From the NCBI GenBank assembly GCA_963691815.1, contig OY829654.1, forward strand, positions 9,820,298 through 9,884,297: a stretch of 64,000 bases of DNA, given 5' to 3'. Shown one piece after another: positions 41,310 through 52,912 of the stretch (within the stretch, counting starts at the first letter, position 1; each line of letters opens with the position of its first letter). The notes below the pieces were generated by a model. It was not told the DNA's origin and ran no database searches. It worked only from the letters and a program-made list of their open reading frames with translations. The position numbers and the translations under genes were made by a program. This DNA is from Echiichthys vipera. Lineage: Eukaryota > Chordata > Actinopteri > Perciformes > Trachinidae.

Positions 41310-41650
41310 GATGGATCAATTAGGCCGTTAACTGACCAGTCGATTGAAAGTAAATGGCTCACCGCCAACTATTTTCATAATCAATTAATAGTATAAGTTA
41401 TCTTTTCTAGCAAAAATTCCAACAGAATCCAGTTGCAGGTTATCCAATGTAAGGATTTATCTGTTTTATATTATTGTATAGTGAATATATTTTGGTTTTG
41501 GATTGTTGGTCAAACAAAAAGAGACATTTGAAGAGGTCGCCTCCACCAATTTTGGCAGGCATTCTGCACAATTCAATTCATAGAGCAAATGATTATTCCA
41601 TAAATCAAGACGATTGGCAGATGAATCAATAATGAAAATAATTGCAGCCA
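41310..41650 (-). mobile_element. hAT-like MITE, copy 3, reverse orientation
   Basis: This copy has the same orientation as copy 2. It shares CCAACTATTTTCATAATCAATTA with the ATTATCAAAATAGTTGG word of copy 1 (reverse complement), then TTTTGGATTGTTGGTCAAACAAAAAGAGACATTTGAAGA-like words of the family (split here by substitutions) and a right end AATAATTGCAGCC. About 340 bp, non-coding, diverged. Confidence 0.7.
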
Positions 41651-44600
41651 GAATTGATTTATTAAATCTGCTAAGTCAACACCAGGATCTAAAAAATAAA
41701 TGCCCTACTGTGCTTCTCTACACATCCTTGCAAGATATTTGTTCTCCAAAAATAGTTACAGTATTCTATTGAACCATATGAACACGCACAAAATAACATC
41801 AACTCATTCTTGTAAGTAGAGGTAAGAAATCATGTTTGGGATTCTGTTATATTCATATTTGAATTTTGCTATAGAGACTCAGCACTCCCAGAGAAGGCCT
41901 GTTTCTCCTCAGAGGAGCCAGCCTGGACGCCCCTCCATGCCCATTAAACTGTCTGCTGATTTTAATGGAGATGAGAGAAGCTGATGTGATTGGCCATTAC
42001 TGAAGCCTGCACCAACTCCACCTGCTGAAAATGTATTCCCCTACAACTTACTAATTTGTATTGTATTAATGTGCTTATGCTGGCTAATCCTCTTAGAGTG
42101 CAAAATTACAGAAAAAAATAAATTCTGGTCACACCCACATTTACAAATTTAAAAGAGTGAATAGACATAATGTAGCATTTTATCTTGACATGGTTGAAAT
42201 TAATTCTAAGCATATTTAACAAATATGTCTTTCTCTGATCCTTCATGTCTGACTTTTATTGGTCACTGAAAAAAGTGCTTTTACACTAAAATTAATATTG
42301 TGTGAATGAATTAACTATAACTGTTGGCTTTTGTACAAAACTGTACAAACAGAAGTGCAGAAGCTTTGATAACTGTGCATGCCTTCCGTTTGATCAGAAT
42401 CTCCCTAAAGACATCTCCCTCCCAGAATCCTAAGTGCCTGAGGCAGTGGCCCATGATGCACGGCTCTATATCCTGGAGCTGGAGCAAGTAAAGGTCAGCT
42501 CTGGATGTTTGCGAAAACCAGGGGAGCTGCTGATCTCTGAACAGTTATTGTATTCATACAGTAGCATCTGTGTACAATCGAGCACCAACACTGACATTCA
42601 CAACAGAGAGAAAGAAAGACTAAAAACAACATCTATCTATGCTGCCTGCTATAAAAGTAAGGGTGAATATTGGTGTCTGGTGAGCAAAGGCACAGCTCAA
42701 CACAGGCCTGAACACTCTCATTAGCAATACATTCATATGTCCATCAGGATAGCATGCACTAAGCTATTTTAAGCAAATGCATCACCACCAGTGAGTTTTG
42801 CAAAGTCTGCACTCCTCTGATGAATTAAATATTTATGCTTGGATGGAAATAATTTTGGTATACAGTACATCATAATTATTACCTTAAAGGGAAACCCATA
42901 TCATTTCAAGAGAGGGTTATTTGTATGAATTATCTTTTATAAAGAATTTTAATAGTTCAGCAAGATTGGTATCTGCCTTGCAAACTTCTAACCACATCTT
43001 AGGCCATGTGGTGCTGTTTTCTGTTTAATCTGTCTAATCTGTCTGAGGTGCCAACATTCAGTCTGCGCTTTCTGACAACCATAAGCCTCAAAGGCCACTC
43101 ACAGTGCATTAAGAATGTTTTCTTTTTGACAGACATCAAAATGTGACCTTTAAATGATTCTTGTTATCAAGGAAGCTGAACAAGAAAATCGATAGGGCGC
43201 AGCTCGGAGAAGAGGGATTAATGCAGGGCAAATTGATCATTCCATTTCATTTTCATCTTGATTTGATGTTCCAGCCATACACACCTAATCTGACCACAAA
43301 CTGCTTTTAAAACTTCACAGGAGAATCCTTTGAGCAGGAAAATACAACCAGCTCCACAAGCTTCTCAGTCACAAAAACGATAGGGCAGGAGCAGGAGCCT
43401 TTACTGACAGTTAACCTTAATAATAAACAGGCTGTTTTTTCCTCTTCTTTTCATCACGTCCCTGTGCTTTTTATAGTCTGCCTCACTGCTGTTGCTTCTA
43501 TCCACCACAGGGAATACACGATGGCAAAGCTCATTGTCTATTTCACACAGTTTATGGGTCCATCAAACTGCAAAAACAAATTCATTAATCATCAGAACAC
43601 ACTGATAGATCGTTAATTATTGTACCTCATTGTTGATGTCACACGTTGTTGAATCCTTTCATGGATAATCAGACCACTTTGGCGGAACTTTATTAAGCAA
43701 ACCGCTCATTTACAAAGCCCTATCTGGACACGTAGGCACGTAGGAGTCAGAGAGATTAAAGTCAATATTTTCTTTTAAATAATCTTTCGTTAAACATTAA
43801 AAGGAATATCTGCCACAGAAGAATTGCATTTGTGTGTGCCGCTTCCCATACACAGCTGAGATTGGGAGCGCATTACCGCTGAAATGCCAGAGCTCGACAG
43901 ATAACGGCGATAACAAAGATAGCAAATCTGGAAAATGAAAAATGGCACTTCTCTTCTACAAGGAGATACATCAGTGTTTATTAAATCAATGCCAGACAGA
44001 GGAATCTGAAGGTAAAATAATGAACCACTTATAAATGATCTTTGCTTCACTGGGCCTTACCTGATCAGGGTGTTCAGGGACCACCAATGTGAGGCATATT
44101 AGGAGAGGTCTATTAATCCTAGTGCTTCTCATAGCTGACTATAAAATGTGTGAGTCCTCTGTGACTTACTAGGCACATCCTTTTTAATTTTTCACTGTGG
44201 AAAAAAAAGTCAGCCACACAGCTCTCATTGATTGGGTGTGAAAGTTTGGGTTGTCTGTGTATTTCTGCGGTAACAGCGTGGATATTTCATTATGGTGCTC
44301 TGGGACACACATTACGCAGGTCTGCTACATTTCGCACGGCATCCATGGCAACAAGGGAGGCCGCTCTCCCCGCAGAAATGTGCTTTTAATTGAGTGACAT
44401 CCAATCAGGCAGTGAAATACAGCAGTTAGAGTTAACAAAACAGGTCAGCAAGGGACAAGGACTAGCAGCTGCAATCGCTGTCACAGCACAGCGTTTAGTT
44501 GTGGTGTTGACCAACCCATACAAGTCGGGTTTTAATGAACAAAATTACAGGGTTGGAGGTATTCCTCACAAGATCCATGGGTGAATATGTGATTGGATAT

Positions 44601-45847
44601 GATGAGCTCTTCTTAAGACTACACCAGCTTGGGGAGGAGGAATGTCTTTGATGTGCTGAAATTACTGGAGCTGAGAGGTCTCACAAGCTACGCCTTAACA
44701 CATATTAAACAGGCTCGAACGAAAATTTTTCACCGTCATCTGTTTTTTTGTTTTTTTTCTTCTTCTTCTTCTTCAGCTTGTTGCACGGTGTGCCAGGCTT
44801 GGCAGTCTGCTATTTTCCTCCTCAAACATAGCTTGTGGTTTTAACTGAAATAGCATTTCTTCCTCATTATTAGATGTTGAATCAGTGCACAGGGAGACAC
44901 CATCAACTCCCATCGACCTAAAATCATCTGTGCTGACAGCACTCTGTAGTGACATACACAGAGAGAAGGGGGTAAAGGCACAGTCTCAGTAAATCTTCTG
45001 CCTTTGCTTTGGGGAATCATTGGAATTCATGATCTTTTCTCGGTATGCTAACAATAATCTTCTGCTCGCTCTGTCTCGCACATCACCAGGCATAGCAAAC
45101 ACTTGTCTTCACTGAGTCTCAGGGAGCATCTGCTTCGCCTCACCATGCAAATTTCAGGGCAGTGTCGCTCTTTGTATTGCAACTATGTCCTCTACCTTTT
45201 CCAGTCACTACCTTTCATACAGCTGGAGGTTTAATCCAGAGCTCATGAGTAGCAAGCTTGGCAAATACCTACATTCTCATAGAGGGTTTCAATTTGATTC
45301 ACCCCTGAGCTAAAAACAACTGGAAATAGTCTTTTGCCTATAATGCTATAGATTACAATGATTCTCTCACATTTTAAAGGCCCTTTAAATGTCTACTAAA
45401 CAAACACCCCACTCCAGGAGCAACTGTGCTCTCACTACAAGCAAATATACAAGATGCTTTTGTTACGCAGGGTGTAACAAATGTTTCTGCAGTAAAATCT
45501 GCTGGATAAATAAAATGCAACCCAAGACCAATTTGTCTGTGTTTGTATATTCCACTATGTGCAGAACTGAAAATAGAGCTCTTAATTGGAAGCACGTTAG
45601 ATAGATTCTACTAAGGGCAGAGAATCAGCCTTTAGTTCATTCTTCACGAGCAACTGAACTATTGTCATATGCATTTGATCTGATCACAGCAGTGAACATA
45701 TATTTCTGGGCGGGTTTGCTTGAGTTATTGCTGCTGGTGGTTTCTTCGATGCATCTTTGACTGGCCAGCTCATCTGTTCTTTTAATAATGAAATAGGAAC
45801 AACTTGGTTTGGTTGGAGGTTTAAGCATATGCTCTACATATTGATGT
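41651..45847. other. Unique non-coding DNA, several conserved-element candidates
   Basis: No gene is recognised. The segment 41880-42110 (GCCCATTAAACTGTC, GATTTTAATGGAG, GATTGGCCATTAC), the segment 43790-43930 (GGGAGCGCATTACCGC, GATAACGGCGATAAC) and the segment 44330-44450 (GCATCCATGGCAAC, CTTTTAATTGAGTGAC) are non-repetitive and motif-rich. A T-rich run passing into (TTC)5 lies at 44742-44774. Confidence 0.45.
44742..44774. repeat. T-tract plus (TTC)n microsatellite
   Basis: T7-G-T8 is followed by about five TTC/CTT units. The plus-strand poly-Phe/poly-Ser open frame is an artefact. Confidence 0.9.
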
Positions 45848-45944
45848 CATGTTTTATGTATTTTATTATGTTTTATGTATCTTATGTTTGAGTCTGTGTG
45901 CATTCTAAGACAAATTTCCTTTTGGGCACAATAAAGTTGAAGCT
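45848..45944 (+). mobile_element. Short LINE 3' tail
   Basis: GACAAATTTCCTTTTGGGCA and AATAAAGTTGAAGC match the AAATTTCC-TTGGG-AATAAAGTT pattern at the 3' end of several fish non-LTR retrotransposons. A T-rich duplication (TTTTATGTATTTTATTATGTTTTATGTAT, broken here by position: 45851-45880) precedes it. No coding part is present. Confidence 0.5.
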
Positions 45945-47119
45945 GAAGTTAACATTAAGAAAGCAGATGGTTCTGATATAGTATATTTGCACCACTCCAC
46001 TAAAAGAGGTGCTGAATATGTTATGAGTACCAGTGAAGACAAATAAAGATATAACCATACGCTCAGGTACATAAATTAATTACTGACATTTTAAGTGCTC
46101 TTTGTCATTTCGCTTCACACATGGCAAACATTTGGGCGGCACGTGAACAAGAGACATTCAAAAAGGCCTGTTTTTTGCAGACATACAAAGCTAGTGTGCA
46201 ATGTACACTGCATTTTCATACTTCTTCATTAACATTAGGACAATAATCTTGTGACTAGTTTGTGATTGCAATCACATTTCAAATTGTTTCTAAGGCGGCA
46301 AGTCTTATCATACTCATGGTATTATAGAACCATTACATCTGCCTCACCTCCAGCGTGAAGCTTTGATGGTGTCAAGTGGGAGACGACAACCAATTAAAAG
46401 AAAATCAGTCAAACAACTGGGGGTCAGATCTCAAGATGCTCCCAATCACTCATAATTTCCTGTTGTTTTGCTGCACTTCCACAGCTCCTGATTAGAGGCT
46501 GATAAGTTGGTATGCATAATGGTCAGTGAATATGTATATGGACCTGTATTTGATTCAAAACAAACCCCAGTGAAGTCTACTACACCACTGAAACACTTAT
46601 CTTCTTAAAAAAAAAGGGTGGGGGGGGGGGGGCATGTAGGGGCAATCAGAACTTGACCGCCTTAAACAAACAAGGGCATAGGTAGAAGAGGTGCATCACC
46701 TTTAATAACACAGGATGATAGCTCTATGCTTGCTTTTAGGAATGCAAAGGCTGGGAGATGATAGGAATGGAATGTGTGGGGTCTGGCAGGACAAGGCAGT
46801 AGTCCTGATAGTGTTTCTGTGCACGTCCTCCTCTGTTAGTCATTACTGTGTGCAGACGAGGGGTGATGTTTACTCTGCTGAGACAAGCAAGTCTACTGCT
46901 CTGGGTTGCAACCTTGTGACTTCCTTCTCCCTCCTGCTGCCAGCTCTCCTAACGTCTAGCCCTGGCCCTGCCACTCCATGGGCCCACTGGCCTATTGCTG
47001 CTGCTACTAAATGCCTTCCGTCTACCAGGACCGGGTTTTTGGAAAAAATGGATGATACATTTCTGTGCATATTGTCTGCTTGGTGGGTGTTCGGTTAATA
47101 TTTCAGGAAATAATAGCAT
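45945..47119. other. Non-coding DNA with an A-G purine tract
   Basis: An A9-G3-T-G13 run lies at 46607-46632. An ATG-started 127-codon frame (46715-47098) has a hydrophobic beginning but no recognisable family, no conserved motif, and is overlapped by long open frames on the other strand, as expected of a locally GC-richer stretch; it is not called as a gene. Confidence 0.45.
46607..46632. repeat. Polypurine tract ending in G13
   Basis: Nine A, three G, one T and thirteen G residues. This is the third very long G/C homopolymer of the window. Confidence 0.9.
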
Positions 47120-47418
47120 AATACACATAAGGGGATGTGTCTTTGTGTCTGTCTTTGTCTTTCTCTGTCCAACTGTCCGTCTTTTCTCTCTTTCTCTCTC
47201 CTTTTCTTCCTCCCCAACCGGTGCAGACAGATGGCCATCCTCCACAGAGCTGGGTCTGTCTGACGTTCCTGCCTGTTATAGGGAAGGTTTTCGTTGCCAC
47301 CGTACTCTATGAGGGAATTGTTGGGTGTTTATCATAGAGTGTGGTCTTTACCTAGTTTGTAAAGTGTCCTGAGATAACTTCTGTAATGATTTGGCAATAT
47401 AAATAAAATTGAATTGAA
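47120..47418 (+). mobile_element. L2-clade (Maui-like) LINE 3' end
   Basis: The segment includes a pyrimidine-rich lead (47150-47215), then CCAACCGGTGCAGACAGATGG, CACAGAGCTGGGTCTGTCTG, CTGCCTGTTATAGGGAAGG, GTCCTGAGATAACTTCTG and finally ATATAAATAAAATTGAATTG. I recognise this order as the 3' untranslated end of L2/Maui-type LINEs abundant in percomorphs; the short AATTGAAT direct repeats at the end are the usual L2 terminus. No reverse-transcriptase coding part remains, so this is a 5'-truncated insertion on the plus strand. Confidence 0.78.
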
Positions 47419-47999
47419 TATAATACTGCAATACATCGCTGTGCCACATTCCCTCCCTATGTCTTTAGTTTCCTTGTGTTATCATTTTCAAACATTACCT
47501 CCACCCACACATATGAGAAACGAAGAGAGAGGAAGAGAGAGATGGTGACAGACTTACTGCACCAGACAATGTAAGAAATAGGGAGTTGTAATCCTTGGTA
47601 ATAGATAGAAGAATAAATCAATGAAAATATGGTTGTATGGCTTATCATATAAAGATGATGAAACGAAATAAGACAATATAAAAAGAAATTGGGAAACACA
47701 ATTGACAAAATATTTGTGTAATGCTCATAGCTCAAAGACAGAGTTAATAACAGAGCACATAGAGAGATGAGTGAAACCAAACAGGACTCACATGAATTAA
47801 GAGAATGCAACAGTTATAATGTTACAAACAGAAACAATTATGACAAAAAGAAGAAATAAATATGGCAAGGAGACAGAAGCCAGTTGAACAGAACAGTTGT
47901 GAAAGATAATGGCAATGATTATGATAGATAATGGCAAAAGGGTAAAATCAATCATAATGCACCAAATAAAAAATGAAATGATTACCAAGCTTATGCAGG
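47419..47999. other. AT-rich non-coding DNA
   Basis: A purine-rich patch lies at about 47515-47548. The minus-strand open frames at 47457-47988 are Leu/Ile/Ser/Tyr-rich translations of AT-rich DNA and are not considered genes. Confidence 0.5.
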
Positions 48000-48025
48000 A
48001 GGTCAGGGGTCAGAGGTCAAGTTCA
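48000..48025 (+). promoter_or_regulatory. Cluster of four nuclear-receptor half-sites
   Basis: Half-sites AGGTCA (48000-48005), GGGTCA (48007-48012), AGGTCA (48014-48019) and AGTTCA (48020-48025) lie head to tail with spacings of 1, 1 and 0 bases. Direct repeats with one-base spacing (DR1) are bound by RXR heterodimers, HNF4 and COUP-TF. A forkhead-type word (ATAAACA) follows at about 48028-48034. Function is inferred from motif content only. Confidence 0.45.
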
Positions 48026-50457
48026 ATATAAACACGGAAACCATTATGGCGTCTGCATGGATGTCTCTGGAAGAAATAAACAAGGAGTTGATGTAAGTAC
48101 ACTTCACTGTAAGTGCTGTTTAAGTCCTACATCTACTTGACAATATGTAGCACTCAAACATTAATGTGACACAATGCTGTAGTAAGCACTGATTCACAGC
48201 AGTGCACAAACCAGAGAAGCTCAGTCTCCTTAAGTGGTGGTGGGCTATTTCAGGGTTTAGTGAATCACAGAGACACATATTCCAGGCCTTTAAAACAATA
48301 GAAGGCATCTTTTTATCATCCTATAACAGCGTCACGACCATAAATTAAGCGTTTGCTCATTTCAAAACCTCTCAGCAAAATTAGGTAGACTAAGCAAGAC
48401 ACCAATGCAATGCTAGCACATCACTCATGCTTTATGTTTCATGCTTTCATCCCCACCCCTACTCCTACGCTTACACACAAAGCAAAGGCTAAGCTTACAC
48501 ACAGTGTAGACTCGAGTAAAACAAAGAGTGTGTTTGATTTTCTTTTTTTGTTCAACCAAAGAAAAAAGAATCCTATAGTAGCCTCGAAAACAGTAAGGCT
48601 CCAGCACACCGAAGACAACAAAGGCATTACTCTTTGCCAAATAAAGAAAAATATACAAATGGTTGTGCAGTGGAAGGAGAAAATGTTAATCTATTTAAGC
48701 TTCACACAAATGATTCACTTTTATTTATTTGATATTGTTTGTGTGAAGCGGCCAAGACATACACCAATAAAATGTATTCTTTCAAATATTATTCAAATGT
48801 GCTGCTCTTGGATTTTTCAGCACATTGTGCTTGTACAAAATCTTTGGGAAAAAATGTTTTGACAATTTTCCTCTCACAGTAACGCTCAATGAGATCCATG
48901 TGCTTTCAGTAACCACAGGGTCAATGCCATTGCATCTCCACATGTAGCCTATGTTTTTCACAAGAGGACACAAAGGCAAACCAGGTCCTGACATTTTGAA
49001 AGAAAGCTACAGTATTGTCCATGCTCAGTTAAACATCAGCATGCAAAAGATGTAATAAAAGAGAACTGCAAATTTTACAGTGGAGCCCAATAAAACACCA
49101 TCTCATCTTCGGAATAATAGGCTGATGACTCATTTTTTAATTGAAGCCCAAGAAACTGTACTTCTCAACTATTAAAACCTAAACCTAAAAACCCACTAAG
49201 GAACATCTAAGGGGCCAGATGTCACATTTATCAGCAAATAGAAGATACAATATAAATGCTTTTACAAAGAAGAAATATGTTACCCAGCCTGAGCATCAAA
49301 TCCAAACACCATTAGATGTAAGACAACACTACACGTTAGGCCCTGAGGCAACATATCAGCATTGAAAAGGGGGGTGGGGGGGGTACCTTTCAAAACAACC
49401 CTGGGTTTTATTAGTGTCTAGCACTTCAAGAAGATCATGAACAAACTCTCAAATAAATGTATTTTGAGAATCTTCTGTAGTGCTAGAAAATGTAGAGTAG
49501 TGGGTTGGCGAAACGCTTCGGAAGGTTTCTGCATCTGTGTGTGATTAGTTCCACCACCTAAGATAAAGCACGCAGAGCAAATGTAACCTCGTCATAATCT
49601 ATGTGTCACAAAAAGGCATGGAAACACTCAACCAGAAAACAACAACAACTGCTGTACGGTATAGCCTACCACAGTGACAGCGCCTAGTGTAAACCATAGT
49701 CCTGCCAGTGTCCTCCACCCATCATTAATTGTCTGATCATTGTGGAACAAAAAACAGCACGGGTTTGAGCAGACGGGAAATCTCCCAGGTCTTAGCTGCT
49801 AATTGCCATCAACCAAACAAGCAGCACTTTCTGGAGAAAACAATCTATATTAATTCTTCCTATTCTCCCCTGCAGAATTCTCATTGAAACTTCTTAGGCA
49901 CACAAGATAAATGCTTATACCATAATTACAACTAATTGTGCAAATAATTGCAAAGTTCTTGTGCCACCTAAACCCACAATAAAACAAAAGCAATCTATGT
50001 GGCTCTTGGCTGTGAAATTGAAACAATCCTATTTCTCCAGTCTCTGTCTTCTACTCATTCATTATCTAGCATTTGAATCTGCTCTGTAGTAAAAGGCAGA
50101 TTTTGCAAAAGTGAGGGGAAGAGAGATGGAAGGAGGCTGATGACAGGGATTCATTGATGCTCTGAATGCAGACATGCTGTTCCACCGTCTCGCCTCTCCC
50201 AACAAAATATTTGAAAAGCTTCAAAGCCCAAAGCCTTTCGCTTTGGAATACGTCTTTTGATTATATCCAAGTCTCCTCTTTTTAAAAGGAGGGGAAAAAA
50301 GAAACAAACAAAATATCACCTGTAAATCGAGATAGCCTTTTGCAGAAGGGTCTTTGCACCTAATCCCTTTCATTTCAGGTCAGTAAAATATGAGTGCTTT
50401 CTCACTGCTCTGATGGTCAAAACACATTTCAAAGATTATGTGTGCCTCTCCAGCAGA
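48026..50457. other. Unique non-coding DNA with G tracts and a conserved-element candidate
   Basis: No gene is recognised. A 150-codon ATG frame at 48410-48862 has no family signature and lies in AT-rich DNA. G6-T-G8 lies at 49369-49383. The segment 49710-50060 (ACCCATCATTAATTGTCTG, GCTAATTGCCATC, ATAATTACAACTAATTG) is non-repetitive and rich in homeodomain-type words, one of the better regulatory candidates. Confidence 0.45.
49369..49383. repeat. G-rich tract G6-T-G8
   Basis: Fourteen G residues interrupted by one T; capable of quadruplex formation alone or with neighbouring runs. Confidence 0.85.
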
Positions 50458-50515
50458 GAGAAGAAGAAGAAGAAGGAAAAGGGAGTGTGTGTGAGAGAGA
50501 GAGGGGGGGGGGGGG
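50458..50515. repeat. Compound purine microsatellite (GAA)n-(GT)n-(GA)n-G13
   Basis: In order: about five AAG/GAA units (50460-50475), a short GT run (50485-50492), a short GA run (50492-50502) and G13 (50503-50515). Glu/Lys/Gly-rich open frames on the plus strand are artefacts. Confidence 0.93.
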
Positions 50516-52715
50516 TGCAGGGCAGTGGGGAGCTCAGGCTATCCCCCATCTATTACAGACGAACCAATCATCAAATACAAATTACAGTACACTTCACTGG
50601 GATATGTTAATTCCAAATTAGATACAAGTCATCCAAAGATCAGCATTGCAATATTTTGCATCTTCAAATTAAAAATGTCTGCTTTGAGAATAGGTTTTAT
50701 TACCTGTACAGGATAGAAAAAAAACATGAACCCCATCCAGGCTAACAGCAGGTCATGCAAATCTATATTTCAATATAGTCACATTTATATGGCATTTTGC
50801 AGAAGCATTTTTAGTTAAAGAACAGGAGTCGATCACTGTCAGTAAAAAATTAAAAAAAAAACACAATGTTGGCCACAACATATGTGAAGGCCCAGTCACA
50901 TGTCTCTTAAGTGGATAAGTTGAATTGTGCTCCCCAAACCACTCTTTTCAGGGTTCAATGTGAATCTCTTTATCTTTTCATTGGCTCGTTCGGGCAAATG
51001 GGTCAGGAATCTACAGTACTTGTCCAAAGTCAATGTTTGCTTGCCTCTATACAAATGGTTGTATTTATTAACACCTATCAAATAACAACAAAGACTAATC
51101 ATCATGTGTAATTTTTATTTAAGTCAATGAATCGTTCAAGCACCGGCAAGGCCCACCGGAGGAAGGGTTGTCGGCAGCCCTCTTAGTTGGCAAACTGCCC
51201 AATGCATAGATGGATTTTGGCCCACCATGGCACTGGTCTTTTCCCATTGCCATTTTCTCACGATTGCCCAATCAGCACGGTGCATGTGCAACTCTCAAAA
51301 GATGAGAAGGAAGCGAGATGGCTTACTTAGCTAGTTCCATCATCAGCTCCACAAAGAGTTATGTGTTAAAACAATTTTACCACTAGTTCAAAGTAGCATT
51401 TAACTTGGCCAGGGCAATCCTTATTGCTGAGCCCTGCAACTGTGACATATTTATTTATCATCATTTGTGAGTTCACAGTTTTGTGACTGGCTGATTTAGT
51501 TTCTGTTTTGTCTTCTTGTGAGTGTCCTGACTTGGCAAACCCCCAGAAAAAGAGAGGGGGAATAGAGAAAAGGTATTGTTGACTGTAGAGACACAATCTA
51601 ATTTCCAATGCCATCCCTTCATTTAAATATAATGCTGTTCTCAATTCCTTTTTGTGTTCTTTGTAAGGCCAGATAGGCATAACTTTTGTCTGTTTGTGTC
51701 AGTTAGCTCAGTGTAATCAGTGTGCATAGCCGTGGCTCAATTTCTGCTTTGGACCTCAGTTTTATAGGAGGCTAAAAAGAGCTGCATTAGCATTTTCTTC
51801 TCCTGTTAAATGTAGTCATATACAAGTTAAAGTGGTTTTCACATTGGGCATTTAAGTTTGGGTAAATAAAAGTGTGTATTTACAGTGAGGTCTCTTGTGC
51901 CTGACTTGCTTGGTCCCCAACAATGTTCCAGTTAAATTCAGATTATAATTAGATTGTTGTGGTGGGATTGATTGTTCTGTAAAAGTATTGCTGCAACCAT
52001 TAAAAATACCTATTTATATGAAAATAATCTGGGCTAGTGTTGTTAACCCTAGAAGTTTAATTTTTTTTACATCATTGTCATAGTGCACACAAATAATTGT
52101 GTTTACTTTCTTGAATTAGTTTGTCATGTTAACAGTATTTGTGCTAACTATTTTTCAATACCCTATCTACACAAGCTCACCCACTTGAGAATAAACAAAT
52201 CTTAAGAACATCTAAATTTAGTTGCAATCTCTGCAAGCATTTCCCAGTTCCTTTTGTTCTGTAAAATGCTGATTACATATCAACAAACTGTTCTCTGCTT
52301 TGCAAAGCATCCACCGGAAAGATATTATATTATATTGTAGTGCATATTTATATTGTAATTTCCACTGAGATCATAAACACATCGATGAATCATTTTGTGT
52401 TTTGCTAAGTATATGCTTGCTTGGTGATCTTTATTCCGTAGAGCACAGACATTATCAATGTGCTGTTGATTTGTAGAATAGTGCTGTCAATATAGGCGGC
52501 ATTAATTGCATCCTTAGCACATCAGTTGCAACATCAGCAGCAGTGCAATAAAAAATAAACATATACAGAGAAAGGTTCCCGCTACATAGACAAATAACTG
52601 TTTGAGGCAGACAGCAACCTCAGGCTGCTCTGCACAGCCTTATCCCACAATGTCCTCAGCTCAGCGTACTCAGTCACTACACACAGCCGAGAAGTATCCC
52701 CACACATAGCCCCCC
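50516..52715. other. Unique non-coding DNA
   Basis: No gene is recognised. Near 50775-50820 the words ATTTATATGGCATTTTGCAG and GCATTTTTAGTTAAAG resemble a decayed fragment of a common teleost retroelement, too short to call. AT-rich stretches lie at 52020-52150 and 52320-52370. Nothing else recognisable is seen. Confidence 0.45.
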
Positions 52716-52912
52716 TTAAAACCACAAATTGTTTTTCCACTCCTGTTTTTGTACAGCTTTAAGTATTTACCGTCTTTATACTAAGCTAACTGTTTCCAGG
52801 CTGTAGCTTCATATTTAGCCTATAGACATGAGAGTGATATCGATTTTCTCATCTAACTTGCTGCAAGAAAGCTAATATGCATATTTCTCAAAATGTTTGA
52901 CTGTTCCTTTAA
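52716..52912 (+). mobile_element. Common teleost interspersed repeat fragment
   Basis: The order AAACCACAAATTGTTTTTCC, TGTACAGCTTTAAGT, CTTTATACTAAGCTAACTG, GGCTGTAGCTTCATATTTAG, CATGAGAGTGATATCG, CTCATCTAACTTGCTGCAAG, AAATGTTTGACTGTTCCTTT matches a repeat I know to be very frequent in percomorph genomes. A central part of the usual unit appears to be missing. The family class (SINE, LINE tail or MITE) is not decided by what is visible. Confidence 0.65.

Noticed and set aside
46715..47098. 127-codon ATG frame with hydrophobic start
   Set aside because: No family signature; a locally GC-richer stretch also keeps minus-strand frames open; it abuts a LINE tail.
48410..48862. 150-codon ATG open frame
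   Set aside because: It lies in AT-rich DNA, its composition is Lys/Ile/Phe/His-rich without motif, and overlapping frames are open on the other strand.
51688..51712. TAGCTCAGTG word resembling a tRNA A box
   Set aside because: No B box follows at a usable distance.
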